A stretch of DNA of 64,000 nt, taken from the NCBI GenBank assembly GCA_016839635.1, contig JAEOTV010000111.1, positions 27,014 to 91,013 on the forward strand. Direction: 5' to 3'. Numbering within the stretch: the first letter of the stretch is position 1; each line of letters opens with the position of its first letter. Both the position numbers and the translations under genes were made by a program. Shown here piece by piece: positions 18,299 to 28,460 of this stretch. The DNA is from Promethearchaeota archaeon. GTDB taxonomy: Archaea > Asgardarchaeota > Lokiarchaeia > Sigynarchaeales > SOKP01. A model generated the notes under the pieces. That model was given only the letters and a program-made list of their open reading frames with translations. It did not search any database and had not been told where the DNA came from.

Positions 18299-19724
18299 TA
18301 TTCAATTAATTTTTGAAAAAGAAACGGATAGTGAATTGAACAATTTTGTTCCTGAAATGGATATTGATGGAATAGATATAGATGAAATTTTACCAAAATC
18401 TCAGCAAAGGATAGATTTACCAATTCCTAATATTCCAGAAGTTGAAATAGTTCGTCATTTCATTAATTTGAGTAACCGAAATTATGGTGTGGATACAGGT
18501 ATATATCCATTAGGTTCTTGTACTATGAAATATAATCCGAAAATAAATGAAAATATAGTTAGAATGCCAAAATTTGCTCAAATTCATCCTTTACAAGAAG
18601 AAAGTAGTGGTTGTCTTGAATTAATCTATCATATCTCTGAATTATTAGGAGAAATAACCGGTATGGATGGATTTACAATGCAACCAGCAGCGGGAGCTCA
18701 TGGAGAATTAGTTGGTTTATTAATAATGAAAAAGTATTTTGAGAGTAAAGGTATTAAAAAGCATAAAATTATAGTCCCCGACTCTGCTCATGGAACAAAT
18801 CCCGCTTCAGCAAAAATGGCTGGATTTTCAATTATAGAAATACAATCAAACAAAGATGGAGAAGTTCCATTAGATGAATTAGAATTTGCTATGAAACAAG
18901 GTGATGTTGCGGGTATTATGCTTACCAATCCTAATACACTGGGAGTATTTGATAGACAAATTAAGGAGATCACGAGAATTGTTCATGAAAATAAAGGATT
19001 ATGTTACTATGATGGAGCAAATTTAAATCCAATGCTGGGAATCTGTCGTCCTAGAGATATGGGATTTGATATTATCCACTTAAATTTGCATAAAACTTTT
19101 TCCACTCCACATGGTGGTGGTGGTCCAGGATCAGGTCCTATTGGAGTTGTAGATGAGCTCATCCCTTTTCTTCCAGAACCTTGCTTAATTTCAACTCAGA
19201 ACGGGATTATATGTAAAGAAAACAATGATAAATCAATAGGAAGAATACGAGCCTTTTGGGGTAATTTCGGGGTGATTCTTAGAGCCTATGCTTATATTTT
19301 AGCCTTAGGGGCTAAAGGTTTAAAAAGAGTTGGTCAAATTGCTGTCTTAAACGCTAATTATTTAAGAGTTCTCTTACAAAAAAATTATAACCTTCCTTTT
19401 AACCGAGTTTGCCAACATGAATTTGTTCTTTCGGATCGAAGTATACCTAATGATGTCACAACTGAAGATATCGCAAAACGTATTCTCGATCATGGAATCT
19501 ATGCACCTACGATATATTTTCCATTAATAGTTTCTGGTGCTTTAATGATAGAACCTACTGAAACTGAATCGAAAAAATCATTAGATTACTTTGTGGAAGT
19601 TATGAATAAGATTTATGAAGAAACAAAGAGTAATCCTGAAATTTTAAAAAGTGCTCCTCATAATACACCTGTTAGACGTTTAGATGCCGTCTTAGCAGCA
19701 AGAAGACCTATATTACATGATTAA
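18288..19724 (+). CDS. gcvPB: glycine dehydrogenase (decarboxylating) subunit 2
   Basis: C-terminal half of the P protein, 478 residues, holding the PLP lysine in NLHKTFSTPHGGGGPGSGP. Other blocks are LYPLGSC-like GIYPLGSCTMKYNP, TMQPAAGAHGELVGLL, DSAHGTNPASAKMAGF and the C-terminal NTPVRRLDAVLAARRP. With subunit 1 it decarboxylates glycine and loads the aminomethyl group on GcvH. Start choice: GTG at 18288 lies six bases after GGTG (18278-18281), giving an 11-base overlap with gcvPA; GTG codons at 18276 and 18279 are inside that ribosome site. Translational coupling is likely. Confidence 0.95.
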   Translation: MNSNIQLIFEKETDSELNNFVPEMDIDGIDIDEILPKSQQRIDLPIPNIPEVEIVRHFINLSNRNYGVDTGIYPLGSCTMKYNPKINENIVRMPKFAQIHPLQEESSGCLELIYHISELLGEITGMDGFTMQPAAGAHGELVGLLIMKKYFESKGIKKHKIIVPDSAHGTNPASAKMAGFSIIEIQSNKDGEVPLDELEFAMKQGDVAGIMLTNPNTLGVFDRQIKEITRIVHENKGLCYYDGANLNPMLGICRPRDMGFDIIHLNLHKTFSTPHGGGGPGSGPIGVVDELIPFLPEPCLISTQNGIICKENNDKSIGRIRAFWGNFGVILRAYAYILALGAKGLKRVGQIAVLNANYLRVLLQKNYNLPFNRVCQHEFVLSDRSIPNDVTTEDIAKRILDHGIYAPTIYFPLIVSGALMIEPTETESKKSLDYFVEVMNKIYEETKSNPEILKSAPHNTPVRRLDAVLAARRPILHD

Positions 19725-19801
19725 CATCATAAATTTTTAAATTTTTAAAGTCTATAGCAATATAAGTTCTTAAGTAGTATGAAAAATATAATCTAGATTT
19801 T

Positions 19802-19815
19802 GGTGTACACATATA
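19802..19815 (+). promoter_or_regulatory. Shine-Dalgarno and putative AUA start of the XPD-like gene
   Basis: GGTG (19802-19805), seven bases, then ATA (19813-19815). The frame has a stop at 19789 and no ATG, GTG or TTG before 19912. That TTG would cut off the conserved FFPYEKFRENQ segment. Confidence 0.65.
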
Positions 19816-21780
19816 AATTATTTATCCTTTTTCCCTTACGAAAAATTCAGAGAAAATCAAGAAGAAATAACCAAACAAATTGAAGAGAGTTCAAGGTCTA
19901 AAAAAATAACTTTGTTATTAGCTCCTAATGGTACAGGAAAGACAATAATTGCCTTATGTAGCTTACTCCCTTTAGTACTTGAGAAGAAGCTAAAAATTAT
20001 TTATATGTGTCGGACACATGCTCAAAATCGAAGGATAATAAAAGAACTAATGAAGATCTCACAAAAGATAGTCGATGATAACCTAAAAGTTACGCTTAAT
20101 GCGCTTTCGATAAGAGGTAGAAACGAGATGTGTCTAAATAAAACCTTATTATCTCTTAAGCTAAATCCAAGGGAATCTATGTCTATTTGTAGTGATTTAA
20201 GAAAAAATAGGAATTGTATTTATTTCTTAAATTTATTAAAAAAAAGAGGTCAAAATGAAAACCCATTATCAATTGCGCCAGAATTGTTTAATAAACCAAT
20301 TGATGCTGAAGAACTAATTACATTCTGTAAGGAAAAAAAATTCTGTCCCTATTTCTTAAGTAAATTCTTACTTGAAGAGATGAAAGTTATTATTTGCAAT
20401 TACCAATGGATTTTTAATCCTTTTATTCGTGAGTCTTTTTTAGAATTTATTGGTCAAGAACTTCAAAATTGTATCCTAGTATTAGATGAATGTCATAATG
20501 TAATTGATATTGCAACAGAAATTAATTCAAATAAAATTACACCATATTCATTAAGAATCTGTCTAAAAGATCTTGAAATGTATCGATCACCTATTTTAAT
20601 GCAAAGCTTTGTACAAATATTGTTAGATCACTTACAAGTAAAGAAAAGAAATCTCAGAGTCAAAGAAAAAGCATTAGAGCCAGATATACTTTTAACATCG
20701 ATTTATAAAAAACTAGGATTTTCTGATCTGAATGGCTTTAAAATTTTTATTGAAGAGCTTCATGATTTTAGTGTATCAATTCATGAGGAAAAGTTAGCGA
20801 ATGGAGAAATATCGAGAGATTTTGTTGGTTCATTAGCAGAATTTTGGTTAAAATGGTTAGAAACATATTCATTGCAAAATTATTTCTTTTGTTATAATGT
20901 TAAAGACAATAAAGGAAAACAATTAATCTCACTTGAAATTGTAGCACTAGATCCGAGAGAAATTGTAATTCCTATTTTGAAAAAAGGATATACTTGCTTA
21001 AATCTCTCTGGAACTGTTAACCCATATGTTTATAATAATTTAATGGGATTGAATGAGTGTGGTAAGAGTTATAAGGGGATTATTGCAGATTCACCGTTTA
21101 ATAATAAAAATATAAAGGCTATGATAACAGAGGGTGTAAATACTAAAAGAGATAATCGAAATCCTGCTATGTTTAAAAAAATGATAAAAAAAATTGATGA
21201 AGTATTACAAAGCACTCCTGCAAATATTGGAATTTTCTGTGCCTCTTACAAAATCCTTAAAGGATTGTTAACAAATGGGCTAGAAACTGTCGTAAAAAAA
21301 AACAAAAAAAAACTATTTATTGAGGAACCTGGATTATCTGCCTCGGAAAATGCTTTATTAGTAGACAATTACAAAAGTATGGCTTCGAATGGAGGTGCCG
21401 TCTTATTAGGTGTATGTGGAGGAAGAAATTCAGAAGGAGAGGATTATCCTGGGGATTTTATGAATTCTGTAATTGTAGCTGGATTTCCTTATCATTTACC
21501 TACTCCAAGAGTAGAAGCAAAAATAAAATATTATGATAAAGTATTTAATAGGCAAGGCTGGAATTTTGCTTACCTATATCCAGCTGTACAACGAGCAAAT
21601 CAAGCATCAGGAAGACCAATAAGAAAGATTTCTGACAAGGGGGCAATAGTTTTTATGGATAGTAGATTTAAAGCAAAATATAAATGGATTTCAGATTGGG
21701 TAAGAAAAGAATTGGAAATAATACCAGATGAACCAAATGCAATCCTTCAGAATTTATTCACTTTTTGGAATGTTAAGTAA
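19813..21780 (+). CDS. XPD/Rad3-family superfamily 2 DNA helicase
   Basis: About 655 residues if started at the ATA at 19813. The N-terminal FFPYEKFRENQEEI is the Q-motif-like block of XPD proteins, followed by LLLAPNGTGKT (Walker A, Asn in place of the usual Thr). Four cysteines spaced as in the 4Fe-4S domain occur in NEMCLN, SICSDL, NRNCIYF and FCPYF. VLDECHNVID is the DEAH-type Walker B (here DECH). LNLSGTVNP, GRNSEGEDYPG and RANQASGRPIRK are motifs III, V and VI. XPD-type enzymes are 5'-3' helicases of repair. The start codon is unusual (see findings). The 3' end overlaps the convergent MFS gene by 27 bases. Confidence 0.87.
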   Translation: MNYLSFFPYEKFRENQEEITKQIEESSRSKKITLLLAPNGTGKTIIALCSLLPLVLEKKLKIIYMCRTHAQNRRIIKELMKISQKIVDDNLKVTLNALSIRGRNEMCLNKTLLSLKLNPRESMSICSDLRKNRNCIYFLNLLKKRGQNENPLSIAPELFNKPIDAEELITFCKEKKFCPYFLSKFLLEEMKVIICNYQWIFNPFIRESFLEFIGQELQNCILVLDECHNVIDIATEINSNKITPYSLRICLKDLEMYRSPILMQSFVQILLDHLQVKKRNLRVKEKALEPDILLTSIYKKLGFSDLNGFKIFIEELHDFSVSIHEEKLANGEISRDFVGSLAEFWLKWLETYSLQNYFFCYNVKDNKGKQLISLEIVALDPREIVIPILKKGYTCLNLSGTVNPYVYNNLMGLNECGKSYKGIIADSPFNNKNIKAMITEGVNTKRDNRNPAMFKKMIKKIDEVLQSTPANIGIFCASYKILKGLLTNGLETVVKKNKKKLFIEEPGLSASENALLVDNYKSMASNGGAVLLGVCGGRNSEGEDYPGDFMNSVIVAGFPYHLPTPRVEAKIKYYDKVFNRQGWNFAYLYPAVQRANQASGRPIRKISDKGAIVFMDSRFKAKYKWISDWVRKELEIIPDEPNAILQNLFTFWNVK

Positions 21781-22959
21781 TCTTTTTTCTGGGAGCTTAA
21801 ACAAAAAGAGTATTATTATTGTTGAAATTACTGGAAATAATATCATGAAAGACATTGATATATAATAATTAGACTGGAAAACCGTTAATAATAAACTAAA
21901 AAATAATCCTCCTGTTGTTGTACCCGCAAAAACACTAGTAGTAGCATATCCCATAAAACGACCTTTATTAGTAGGATTTGAATTTTGAGCTATATAAACA
22001 ATTGTTGCAATCCAAAACATTGAATAACCTATCGCGAGCATTACTTGAACAATAAAAAAACTCCAAAAATCAAAAGATATAATATAACCAATAATAACGA
22101 TAGTAGATATAAGATATCCTAGAACCATAAACAATTTTATATTCTTTTCATTTAAAATTATTCCTAGAATAATAATAAAGAAAAATTGTAGTAAAGGATT
22201 TAAACCAATCAAGAAACCAACGCTAATATTTGTTTGTATGTGAGGACTCATGATAATAACAAGAACATTCAAGATTGGAATAATTGCAAAATTCCTAAAA
22301 AAAAGACTATAATATATTGAATATGAAATTCTATTTTCCTTTTTGAAATAAATCTTTATCTCTTCTTTCTCAAAATTCTTAGTTGGTTTTTTATTATATT
22401 CCAATATTAGTTGTCTATTTTCTCTAATGAATAAAATAAAAACAATACTTATTAAGAAAGTAATTAATGAAAAGAGGAAAATATTGGCGATTGAAAAGAA
22501 ATCTATTAAAATACCACCTAATAAAACGCCAATAAAATTTCCAATAGAGCAAACGGAATTATAATAAGACACCCATTTTTTATCATTTTGAACTAATTCA
22601 CTAAAAAGAGTAAGATAAACAGTCAAAAATGAAATAAAGAAGCCTAAAACAAAAAGTAGGATATTAATTATGATAGTATCCTTGGTAAAAAGAAGTAAGG
22701 CTAGAATAATCAGCATGCCAACGGGTAAAGTAAAAATAAAACAAATACGATTCTGGATTTTATCTGAATACTTTCCTAAAAATGACGGAAATATAAAGAA
22801 TGTGGACATAATAACGGTCATTGATAATGTTATTATTGATGGTTCTGTCCCTAAAAATTCTAAATATTGGGGTAAATAGGTTAGCAACAGCATTACAGAA
22901 ATATAAATAAAGAATACAGATATTAAAATAAAAACAACAGATTTTTTTGAAATAATCAA
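21754..22959 (-). CDS. MFS transporter
   Basis: 401 residues with about 12 hydrophobic segments arranged as two six-helix halves around a charged central loop (near 195-210, EYNKKPTKNFEKEEIKIYFK). The loop between TM2 and TM3 carries GKYSDKIQNR, the degenerate MFS motif A. The TTG start is supported by GGAGAT a few bases upstream. The C-terminus ends KLPEKRLLNIPKSE. Substrate cannot be told. It is followed on the same strand upstream by the GT5 gene (21-base gap), so the two are probably co-transcribed. Confidence 0.85.
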   Translation of the reverse strand: MIISKKSVVFILISVFFIYISVMLLLTYLPQYLEFLGTEPSIITLSMTVIMSTFFIFPSFLGKYSDKIQNRICFIFTLPVGMLIILALLLFTKDTIIINILLFVLGFFISFLTVYLTLFSELVQNDKKWVSYYNSVCSIGNFIGVLLGGILIDFFSIANIFLFSLITFLISIVFILFIRENRQLILEYNKKPTKNFEKEEIKIYFKKENRISYSIYYSLFFRNFAIIPILNVLVIIMSPHIQTNISVGFLIGLNPLLQFFFIIILGIILNEKNIKLFMVLGYLISTIVIIGYIISFDFWSFFIVQVMLAIGYSMFWIATIVYIAQNSNPTNKGRFMGYATTSVFAGTTTGGLFFSLLLTVFQSNYYISMSFMILFPVISTIIILFLFKLPEKRLLNIPKSE

Positions 22960-22980
22960 TGTATTATCTCCTTATCCATT

Positions 22981-24771
22981 TCATAATCGAAGATTCTTTA
23001 TTATTGTGTATAACTCGATTAATTTCTTGGAGACAATACTCCATCTAAAATTTTTTTCAACACGGTTATAGCAGTTTTCTTTAATTTTGTTGTAATAGTT
23101 TGGATCTAATAATACTAAGGATTCCAGTATTTTATCAGGAATCTGATTAACTAATTGAAAATTTGCAGTCTTATAAATATCCTTCTTATCTTTTACTTTC
23201 TCAGAAATTTCCTTTAATTTAAAGAGAGAAATTAAAGCGTTCGCAAATTGAATGGGATTATCTTTATCAATTAAGATCCCTGTCCCTATTTCTGGAAAAT
23301 TTCTAATATCTATTATTGATTCCTGAAAACCTCCCACTTTTGTAGCAATTACAGGTAATTTTGTAGACATTGCTTCTAAAGCTATAATACCAAATGGCTC
23401 CCATCTAGATAAAGCGCAATAAACATCGGAAGCAATATGTGCAAGATAAAATATATCAGTCGCTACTCCAAAAATAATTCGTAAGTTGTTAGGATACTTT
23501 TTAACATATTGAGCATAAGTCCGAATTTCATTTATGCTATAATCCGTAGGTAAAATAAGGAATAAAAATTTAGCATTTGGAATTACCTTAAGTACTATCG
23601 GAATAGCTTCAAAAATTGTTTCAAAACCTTTTTGTGGAGACATTCTTCCAGTCGTAATTACTAAAGGTCCAGATTGGTCAAAAGCTTTAATATAGCCGTT
23701 TTTGATGAATTCAGGTCCATTTGATATATCAGTGATAACCTTCAAAACTTTCTCTGATTGTATTAATGGACTCCTGTCTAAATGAGATAATTTATAGGTT
23801 AACAAATATTTCTTCATATCTGATAAAGTTAAACTCTTTTCATATGATATATGTAAAACATCCCTTATTTCCTGTTCATGATTTTCAAGGACTTGCTGAA
23901 TTATATCATTATAATCCCAATCACAACCGTCCCAGACAAAATTAGATTTGAATTCAATTAACTCCTTACCACAAAAAGGTATTATATCTGACTTTAAATA
24001 GGATTGACTTACGGTTGTAACTAAATCACTTATAAATGCCCCTACTTGTTCTATAGTAGGGGGTTGATACTCTCCACTTATCTTTTCACATATTGTGAAA
24101 ATTTCACGGAGATTCAATAATTTAATACCTTCTTTAAAATGAATAGAAATTGGAGTTTGGTCTATTCCACATACTCTATAAAAATCTATTGAATATCTCG
24201 GCCAAGTTAATAAATGTATTGTAATTATTGAAGCTACATCTAATGCATTTTTAGCTAATATTTGTTTTATTCCAATAAATGGTAAAACAGCATGATAATC
24301 ATGAAGATGAATTATATTTGGTAGTTTTTCTCTACGATTATCTATTAAATAATCAATATAACAGCACATTCCAATGCTAAAAAGAGAAATTTTTCCACTA
24401 AGCGTGTCTGGATTATATACAATTTTATCATCCAAAATTCTATTAGTAAATGAATTATCCCCACATAATAAAATAATTTGAACATTATTTATTTTTGATT
24501 TATAGAAAGCTATATTATATGTCGTTTCTGGTTCATTTATTCCAAAATGTAAAGGATTGATTTGTCCTACACAATTAAATGGTAATTTTTCCCAATCCTG
24601 AGTTTTTTCTAACTTTTGTAATTGACCGTGGGAAGGAATAAAAACAGTGATATTATAATCATTAGCCAAATGTTTAGCTTGATTTGCAGGTACTTCTCCA
24701 AGCCCGCCTACTTTAACAATTCCCGCGTATTCAAAACTGAATATCCAAATATTATCTTTATTTTCTTTCAA
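22981..24771 (-). CDS. glycogen/starch-synthase-like glycosyltransferase, family 5
   Basis: 596 residues from a TTG. The N-terminal Rossmann domain opens IWIFSFEYAGIVKVGGLGEV; the KVGGLGEV block is the ADP/UDP-glucose binding signature of GT5. HLHDYHAVLPFIGIKQ follows. The donor half has ITTGRMSPQKGFETIFEAI and SRWEPFGIIALEAMSTKLPV with the conserved Glu. An insert of about 100 residues (300-360) is longer than in bacterial GlgA. It would extend alpha-1,4-glucan. The GH57 glucanase/glucanotransferase at 33.6 kb may act on the same polymer, by inference. Confidence 0.87.
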   Translation of the reverse strand: MKENKDNIWIFSFEYAGIVKVGGLGEVPANQAKHLANDYNITVFIPSHGQLQKLEKTQDWEKLPFNCVGQINPLHFGINEPETTYNIAFYKSKINNVQIILLCGDNSFTNRILDDKIVYNPDTLSGKISLFSIGMCCYIDYLIDNRREKLPNIIHLHDYHAVLPFIGIKQILAKNALDVASIITIHLLTWPRYSIDFYRVCGIDQTPISIHFKEGIKLLNLREIFTICEKISGEYQPPTIEQVGAFISDLVTTVSQSYLKSDIIPFCGKELIEFKSNFVWDGCDWDYNDIIQQVLENHEQEIRDVLHISYEKSLTLSDMKKYLLTYKLSHLDRSPLIQSEKVLKVITDISNGPEFIKNGYIKAFDQSGPLVITTGRMSPQKGFETIFEAIPIVLKVIPNAKFLFLILPTDYSINEIRTYAQYVKKYPNNLRIIFGVATDIFYLAHIASDVYCALSRWEPFGIIALEAMSTKLPVIATKVGGFQESIIDIRNFPEIGTGILIDKDNPIQFANALISLFKLKEISEKVKDKKDIYKTANFQLVNQIPDKILESLVLLDPNYYNKIKENCYNRVEKNFRWSIVSKKLIELYTIIKNLRL

Positions 24772-25011
24772 GATTTTTCAATCTTTTAGAACACATTTAA
24801 TGATTTAAAATCAATAAACTGAGGACAGCATTATTATTAATTAAGTCTAATTCGTTAAAAAAAGAATTTTATTAAAACTTAATTAAAATTAGATATGGAT
24901 GAATCCATTACGACAAAAATTAAATTTAATAATTATGAATTAATCGTAAATATCAATAAAATTATCAAACAACCATAAAATAATAAAAAAACTTTTTAGG
25001 TGATAATTTGA

Positions 25012-25386
25012 ATGGTAAATTTTGAAGTTATTGATTTCGGCATTCCTACTGCAGGACCCTATAATCTTGGTATAAAAGCTGGGAATCTTCTTTTTATATC
25101 AGGCCAAGTTACTACTCCAGAAGCAAAAGATATTAAAGAACAAACATTCGCTGCCTTGGAAAAAATAAAAAAACTATTAGAAACCGCAGGAGCAAGTGTC
25201 TCGAGTATAGTAAAAGTCACAGTCTTTTTGAAAAACATATCAGATTTCAGAGAAATGAATCTGGCCTATAGAAAATTTTTCGAAGATAATGGTATATCCG
25301 AGAAATTTCCCGCAAGAAGCACGGTTGAAGCAACTTGTCCACTTCCATATGGACTGATTGAGATTGATGCGATAGCAGTATTATAA
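25012..25386 (+). CDS. RidA/YjgF-family enamine/imine deaminase
   Basis: 124 residues, full length. GIPTAGPYNLGIKAGNLLFI and SGQV near the N-terminus, AALEKIKKLLETAGASVSS in the middle and FPARSTVEATCPLPYGLIEI at the C-terminus are the family signatures; the Arg in PARS binds the carboxylate of the substrate. Members hydrolyse reactive 2-aminoacrylate-type imines made by PLP enzymes. GGTGAT lies seven bases upstream of the ATG. Stand-alone gene. Confidence 0.94.
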   Translation: MVNFEVIDFGIPTAGPYNLGIKAGNLLFISGQVTTPEAKDIKEQTFAALEKIKKLLETAGASVSSIVKVTVFLKNISDFREMNLAYRKFFEDNGISEKFPARSTVEATCPLPYGLIEIDAIAVL

Positions 25387-25454
25387 TCTAAAATTCATGT
25401 AAGTTTCATTATTATTTCTTTTCTTTATAACTCTATATTTTCTTCAGAGGATAC

Positions 25455-25464
25455 TTTATATAAA
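25455..25464 (+). promoter_or_regulatory. TATA box upstream of the M20 peptidase
   Basis: TTTATATAAA about 50 bases before the ATG at 25515; sequence resemblance to archaeal TATA boxes only. Confidence 0.45.
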
Positions 25465-25514
25465 TAATTACATTTTCACTTCTCATTAAGAATCATAAAA
25501 AAACTTGTGAAAAA

Positions 25515-26741
25515 ATGGATAATATGGAAAAAACAATTATGGAAAGAATAGATAGTATGAAAGATGATATAATCCAGTTTCTTCAAGATCTGATACAAAT
25601 ACCTTCTGAAGTACCACCAGCGAAGTATAAAGAAATCTCTAAATACGTTGAATCAAAAATGAAGGAATTTAAAATAAATACGAATGTTAAAAGGAAGAAT
25701 GTTATTGGAGAAATAGGTATTGAAAATGGACTATCTCTTATATTTAATGCTCATCTTGACACAGTTCCCACTTATGATGGATGGACTAAAGATCCTCATG
25801 GAGGAGAAATTGTTGGAAATAAAATTTTTGGCCGTGGAGCTGCTGATGATAAGGCATGTGTAGCAGCAGAAATTTTCGCTACTAAAGTTTTAATAGATCT
25901 AGGTATAGAACTTAATGGAAAATTAATTATAACAGCTGTTGTTAACGAGGAAATTGGCGGTTTATTAGGTACAGAATATCTTGTAAAGGATGAAGTTGTA
26001 AGTGGAGATGCTTGTTTATTAGGTGATGTTTGTTGTGATTATCCAATTGCTTATCAAGGGGGAACCATCCAAATAAGTTTTTTTATTCAAGGAATTCGTC
26101 GCAATGCACAAGCCTATCCAGATTTACCTCCACCTAACCGTAATAAATTCTCAGGAATAAATGCTATTGGGAAGATGGTAAAAATTATGAATTTTTTAAT
26201 GGAATTACAAGAGGAATTAAAAAAAATAGAAACTAAATATCCAATACCTCCTAATCTTCCATCTAAAATAAGTTCAGTAACTTTTACCAAAATAAAGGGC
26301 GGTAATTCAATATCAGCAACCCCAGATAATTGTATTCTGCAATGTTTAATTACTGTCATTCCAGAAATAGATTTAGACGATATTAAAACGCGAATCTTAA
26401 ATTATATAGAGGATCTTAAAAAAGAGGACCCTGACTTAAAAATAAAAGCTCAAATAGGACTAATTATTAAACCCCACATAACAGATACCAATTCTACTTT
26501 TGCAAAAGTAGTAAAAAAAGCATTTAGAACGGTCTTCGAAGAAGATAGAGATTTTAAAACTTTCATACCTACGACTGACGCCCAATTATTTCAAGAAAAA
26601 GGAATTGAAACTATTTTAATTGGTCCACTTCGAGGAGAGAATAATCATCATGCTCAAGATGAATTTGTCTATATAGATGATGTTTTAAATGTAACAAAAA
26701 TCTACGCATTAACCGCTTTTAATTATCTTACAAAAATTTGA
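25515..26741 (+). CDS. M20-family metallopeptidase / deacylase (ArgE/DapE-like)
   Basis: 408 residues. NAHLDTVPTYDGW (first zinc His and Asp), FGRGAADDKACVAA (bridging Asp), NEEIGG (catalytic and metal Glu), and the C-terminal ENNHHAQDEFVYIDDV (last zinc His) appear in the right order. The central dimerisation domain starts near residue 180 (GGTIQISFFIQGIRRNAQAY). Members hydrolyse N-acyl amino acids or dipeptides in the cytosol. Another hydrolase of peptides or amides follows 45 bases downstream, so the two may form an operon for peptide turnover, by inference. Confidence 0.92.
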   Translation: MDNMEKTIMERIDSMKDDIIQFLQDLIQIPSEVPPAKYKEISKYVESKMKEFKINTNVKRKNVIGEIGIENGLSLIFNAHLDTVPTYDGWTKDPHGGEIVGNKIFGRGAADDKACVAAEIFATKVLIDLGIELNGKLIITAVVNEEIGGLLGTEYLVKDEVVSGDACLLGDVCCDYPIAYQGGTIQISFFIQGIRRNAQAYPDLPPPNRNKFSGINAIGKMVKIMNFLMELQEELKKIETKYPIPPNLPSKISSVTFTKIKGGNSISATPDNCILQCLITVIPEIDLDDIKTRILNYIEDLKKEDPDLKIKAQIGLIIKPHITDTNSTFAKVVKKAFRTVFEEDRDFKTFIPTTDAQLFQEKGIETILIGPLRGENNHHAQDEFVYIDDVLNVTKIYALTAFNYLTKI

Positions 26742-26785
26742 ATTAAAAATTTTATTATTATATAACTTCTTTAAAATGAGGACTA

Positions 26786-27952
26786 ATGTGTGATACTTTA
26801 GTAGCATTAGGGAATTCAACCATGGATGGATGTGTAATTTTCGGTAAGAATTCAGATCGCCCTTGGGATGAAATCCAATTAATAACTTACGCTCCTAGAA
26901 TAAGCTTTGAAAAAGGAGATGGATTGAAATGCACATATTTAGAAATTCCTCAAGTTTCTGAAACCTATGCCACTTTAATGAGCCAACCATATTGGATGTG
27001 GGGTGCAGAAATGGGTACTAATGAATATGGGGTTGTAATTGGAAATGAAGCTGTACATACTCGTGAAGCATTAAGAAGTATAGGATTGTTAGGCATGGAT
27101 TTATTGAGATTAGGTCTTGAAAGAGGAAAAACTGCAAGAGAATCAATGGAGATTATAATCGAATTATTAGAAAAATACGGGCAAGGAGGAGGTTGTGCAT
27201 ATGATGATCCGAGTTGGATGTACCACAATTCCTTTATAATCGCAGATCCTAAAGAAGCTTTTATTTTAGAAACTGCTGATAAATGGTGGATAGCTGAACA
27301 AGTCAAAAATGTACGTTCAATTTCAAATGGTCTTACAATTAGGGGAATAGGAGATTATAGAAAGAAAGGAATAATTGAACATGCTATTAACAAAGGATAC
27401 TGTAAAGACGATGATGTTTTCGATTTTGCAATTACCTTTTCTGGAATCCCAATTTCTGTTATGCCTTCACCTTATTCCAGAGGAGGTAAATCAACAATAT
27501 TACTGAATGAGAACATAGGTAAAATCACAACAAGTTTAATGATGGAATTTCTACGAGAACACAAAGCAGGAATTTGTATGCATGGAGGTTTTGAATCAAC
27601 AGGTTCTCAAGTTTCTCATTTAAGACAGGATAGAAAATCTATCCACTGGTTTACTGGAACTACTCTTCCATGTATTAGTATTTATAAACCTTATACTTTT
27701 CCTATTGAAGGTCAAAATTATTATAATCCAGGTCCTTATCAGGAGGTAAATTCTAAATGGCTTTGGTGCAAGTATACAAAATCTAAACCAATAAATAAGA
27801 AAATTGAACTTGAAAATATTGAAAATACGATTATCTCTAGAGTAAAGGATTTGATAATTCAAGGGGACAAAATTTCAGACGAAATTTTCAATGAAAATAT
27901 AAGAGATCTAAATTTAAAAGCATGGAATAAGTCTTATGAGTTATTAAAATAA
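26786..27952 (+). CDS. secernin-like C69-family Ntn hydrolase
   Basis: 388 residues. The protein starts Met-Cys-Asp-Thr, so removal of Met exposes Cys2 as the N-terminal nucleophile, as in dipeptidase C69 and secernins. GNSTMDGCVIFGKNSDRPWD (about 9-28) is the diagnostic secernin block, and GTNEYGVVIGNEAVHTREAL and SFIIADPKEAFILET follow. It is probably a cytosolic peptidase or amidase; substrate unknown. It sits just downstream of the M20 peptidase. Confidence 0.88.
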   Translation: MCDTLVALGNSTMDGCVIFGKNSDRPWDEIQLITYAPRISFEKGDGLKCTYLEIPQVSETYATLMSQPYWMWGAEMGTNEYGVVIGNEAVHTREALRSIGLLGMDLLRLGLERGKTARESMEIIIELLEKYGQGGGCAYDDPSWMYHNSFIIADPKEAFILETADKWWIAEQVKNVRSISNGLTIRGIGDYRKKGIIEHAINKGYCKDDDVFDFAITFSGIPISVMPSPYSRGGKSTILLNENIGKITTSLMMEFLREHKAGICMHGGFESTGSQVSHLRQDRKSIHWFTGTTLPCISIYKPYTFPIEGQNYYNPGPYQEVNSKWLWCKYTKSKPINKKIELENIENTIISRVKDLIIQGDKISDEIFNENIRDLNLKAWNKSYELLK

Positions 27953-28048
27953 GATATAAACAAATTATAATAATCAGAAAAACTTAATAGTTTTAGAGTA
28001 TTCTTCTTATTAATTTATTTGGATGAAGAAGCTTTTAAGGATTCAACA

Positions 28049-28342
28049 ATGTCATTGAGTAAATTGGATATTTTAGGTATGGAAGGAGTTATTTCAAATT
28101 ATAAACGCGGACGTCATACAGTACATCAGAAACACTGCATTATAGTGTTCTCTAATATAAAATCAAGGAAAGATGCAAATAAACTTATAGGAAGAACAAT
28201 TGTTTGGAATACTCCTACAGGTAAGGCATTAAAAGGAATAATTACTCGAGCCCATGGAAATAATGGTGCTGTAAGAGCTCACTTTAAAAAGGCTGGAGTC
28301 CCTGGACAAGCTTTAGGAAAAAAAGTAAAAATTATTAAATAG
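28049..28342 (+). CDS. rpl35ae: large-subunit ribosomal protein L35Ae (eL33)
   Basis: 97 residues from the ATG at 28049; a TTG 30 bases upstream is also open but would add ten atypical residues. GVISNYKRGRHTVHQKHCII, KLIGRTIVW and KGIITRAHGNNGAVRAHFKK are the family landmarks of the archaeal/eukaryotic protein L35Ae. It binds large-subunit rRNA. Single gene, no operon partner visible. Confidence 0.92.
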   Translation: MSLSKLDILGMEGVISNYKRGRHTVHQKHCIIVFSNIKSRKDANKLIGRTIVWNTPTGKALKGIITRAHGNNGAVRAHFKKAGVPGQALGKKVKIIK

Positions 28343-28460
28343 CTTACGTATTTTTCTCCTCATTTTTCTATTTAGTTATATTTGGATATTACATGATACG
28401 AGAATAATATAGCTTTTTTTATGTTTTGGAAATTCTTATTCTTCTAATAAAGCGATTGTA

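Noticed and set aside
24894..24977. 27-codon frame before ridA
   Set aside because: Too short and Asn/Ile/Lys-rich; no evidence beyond an ATG and a stop.
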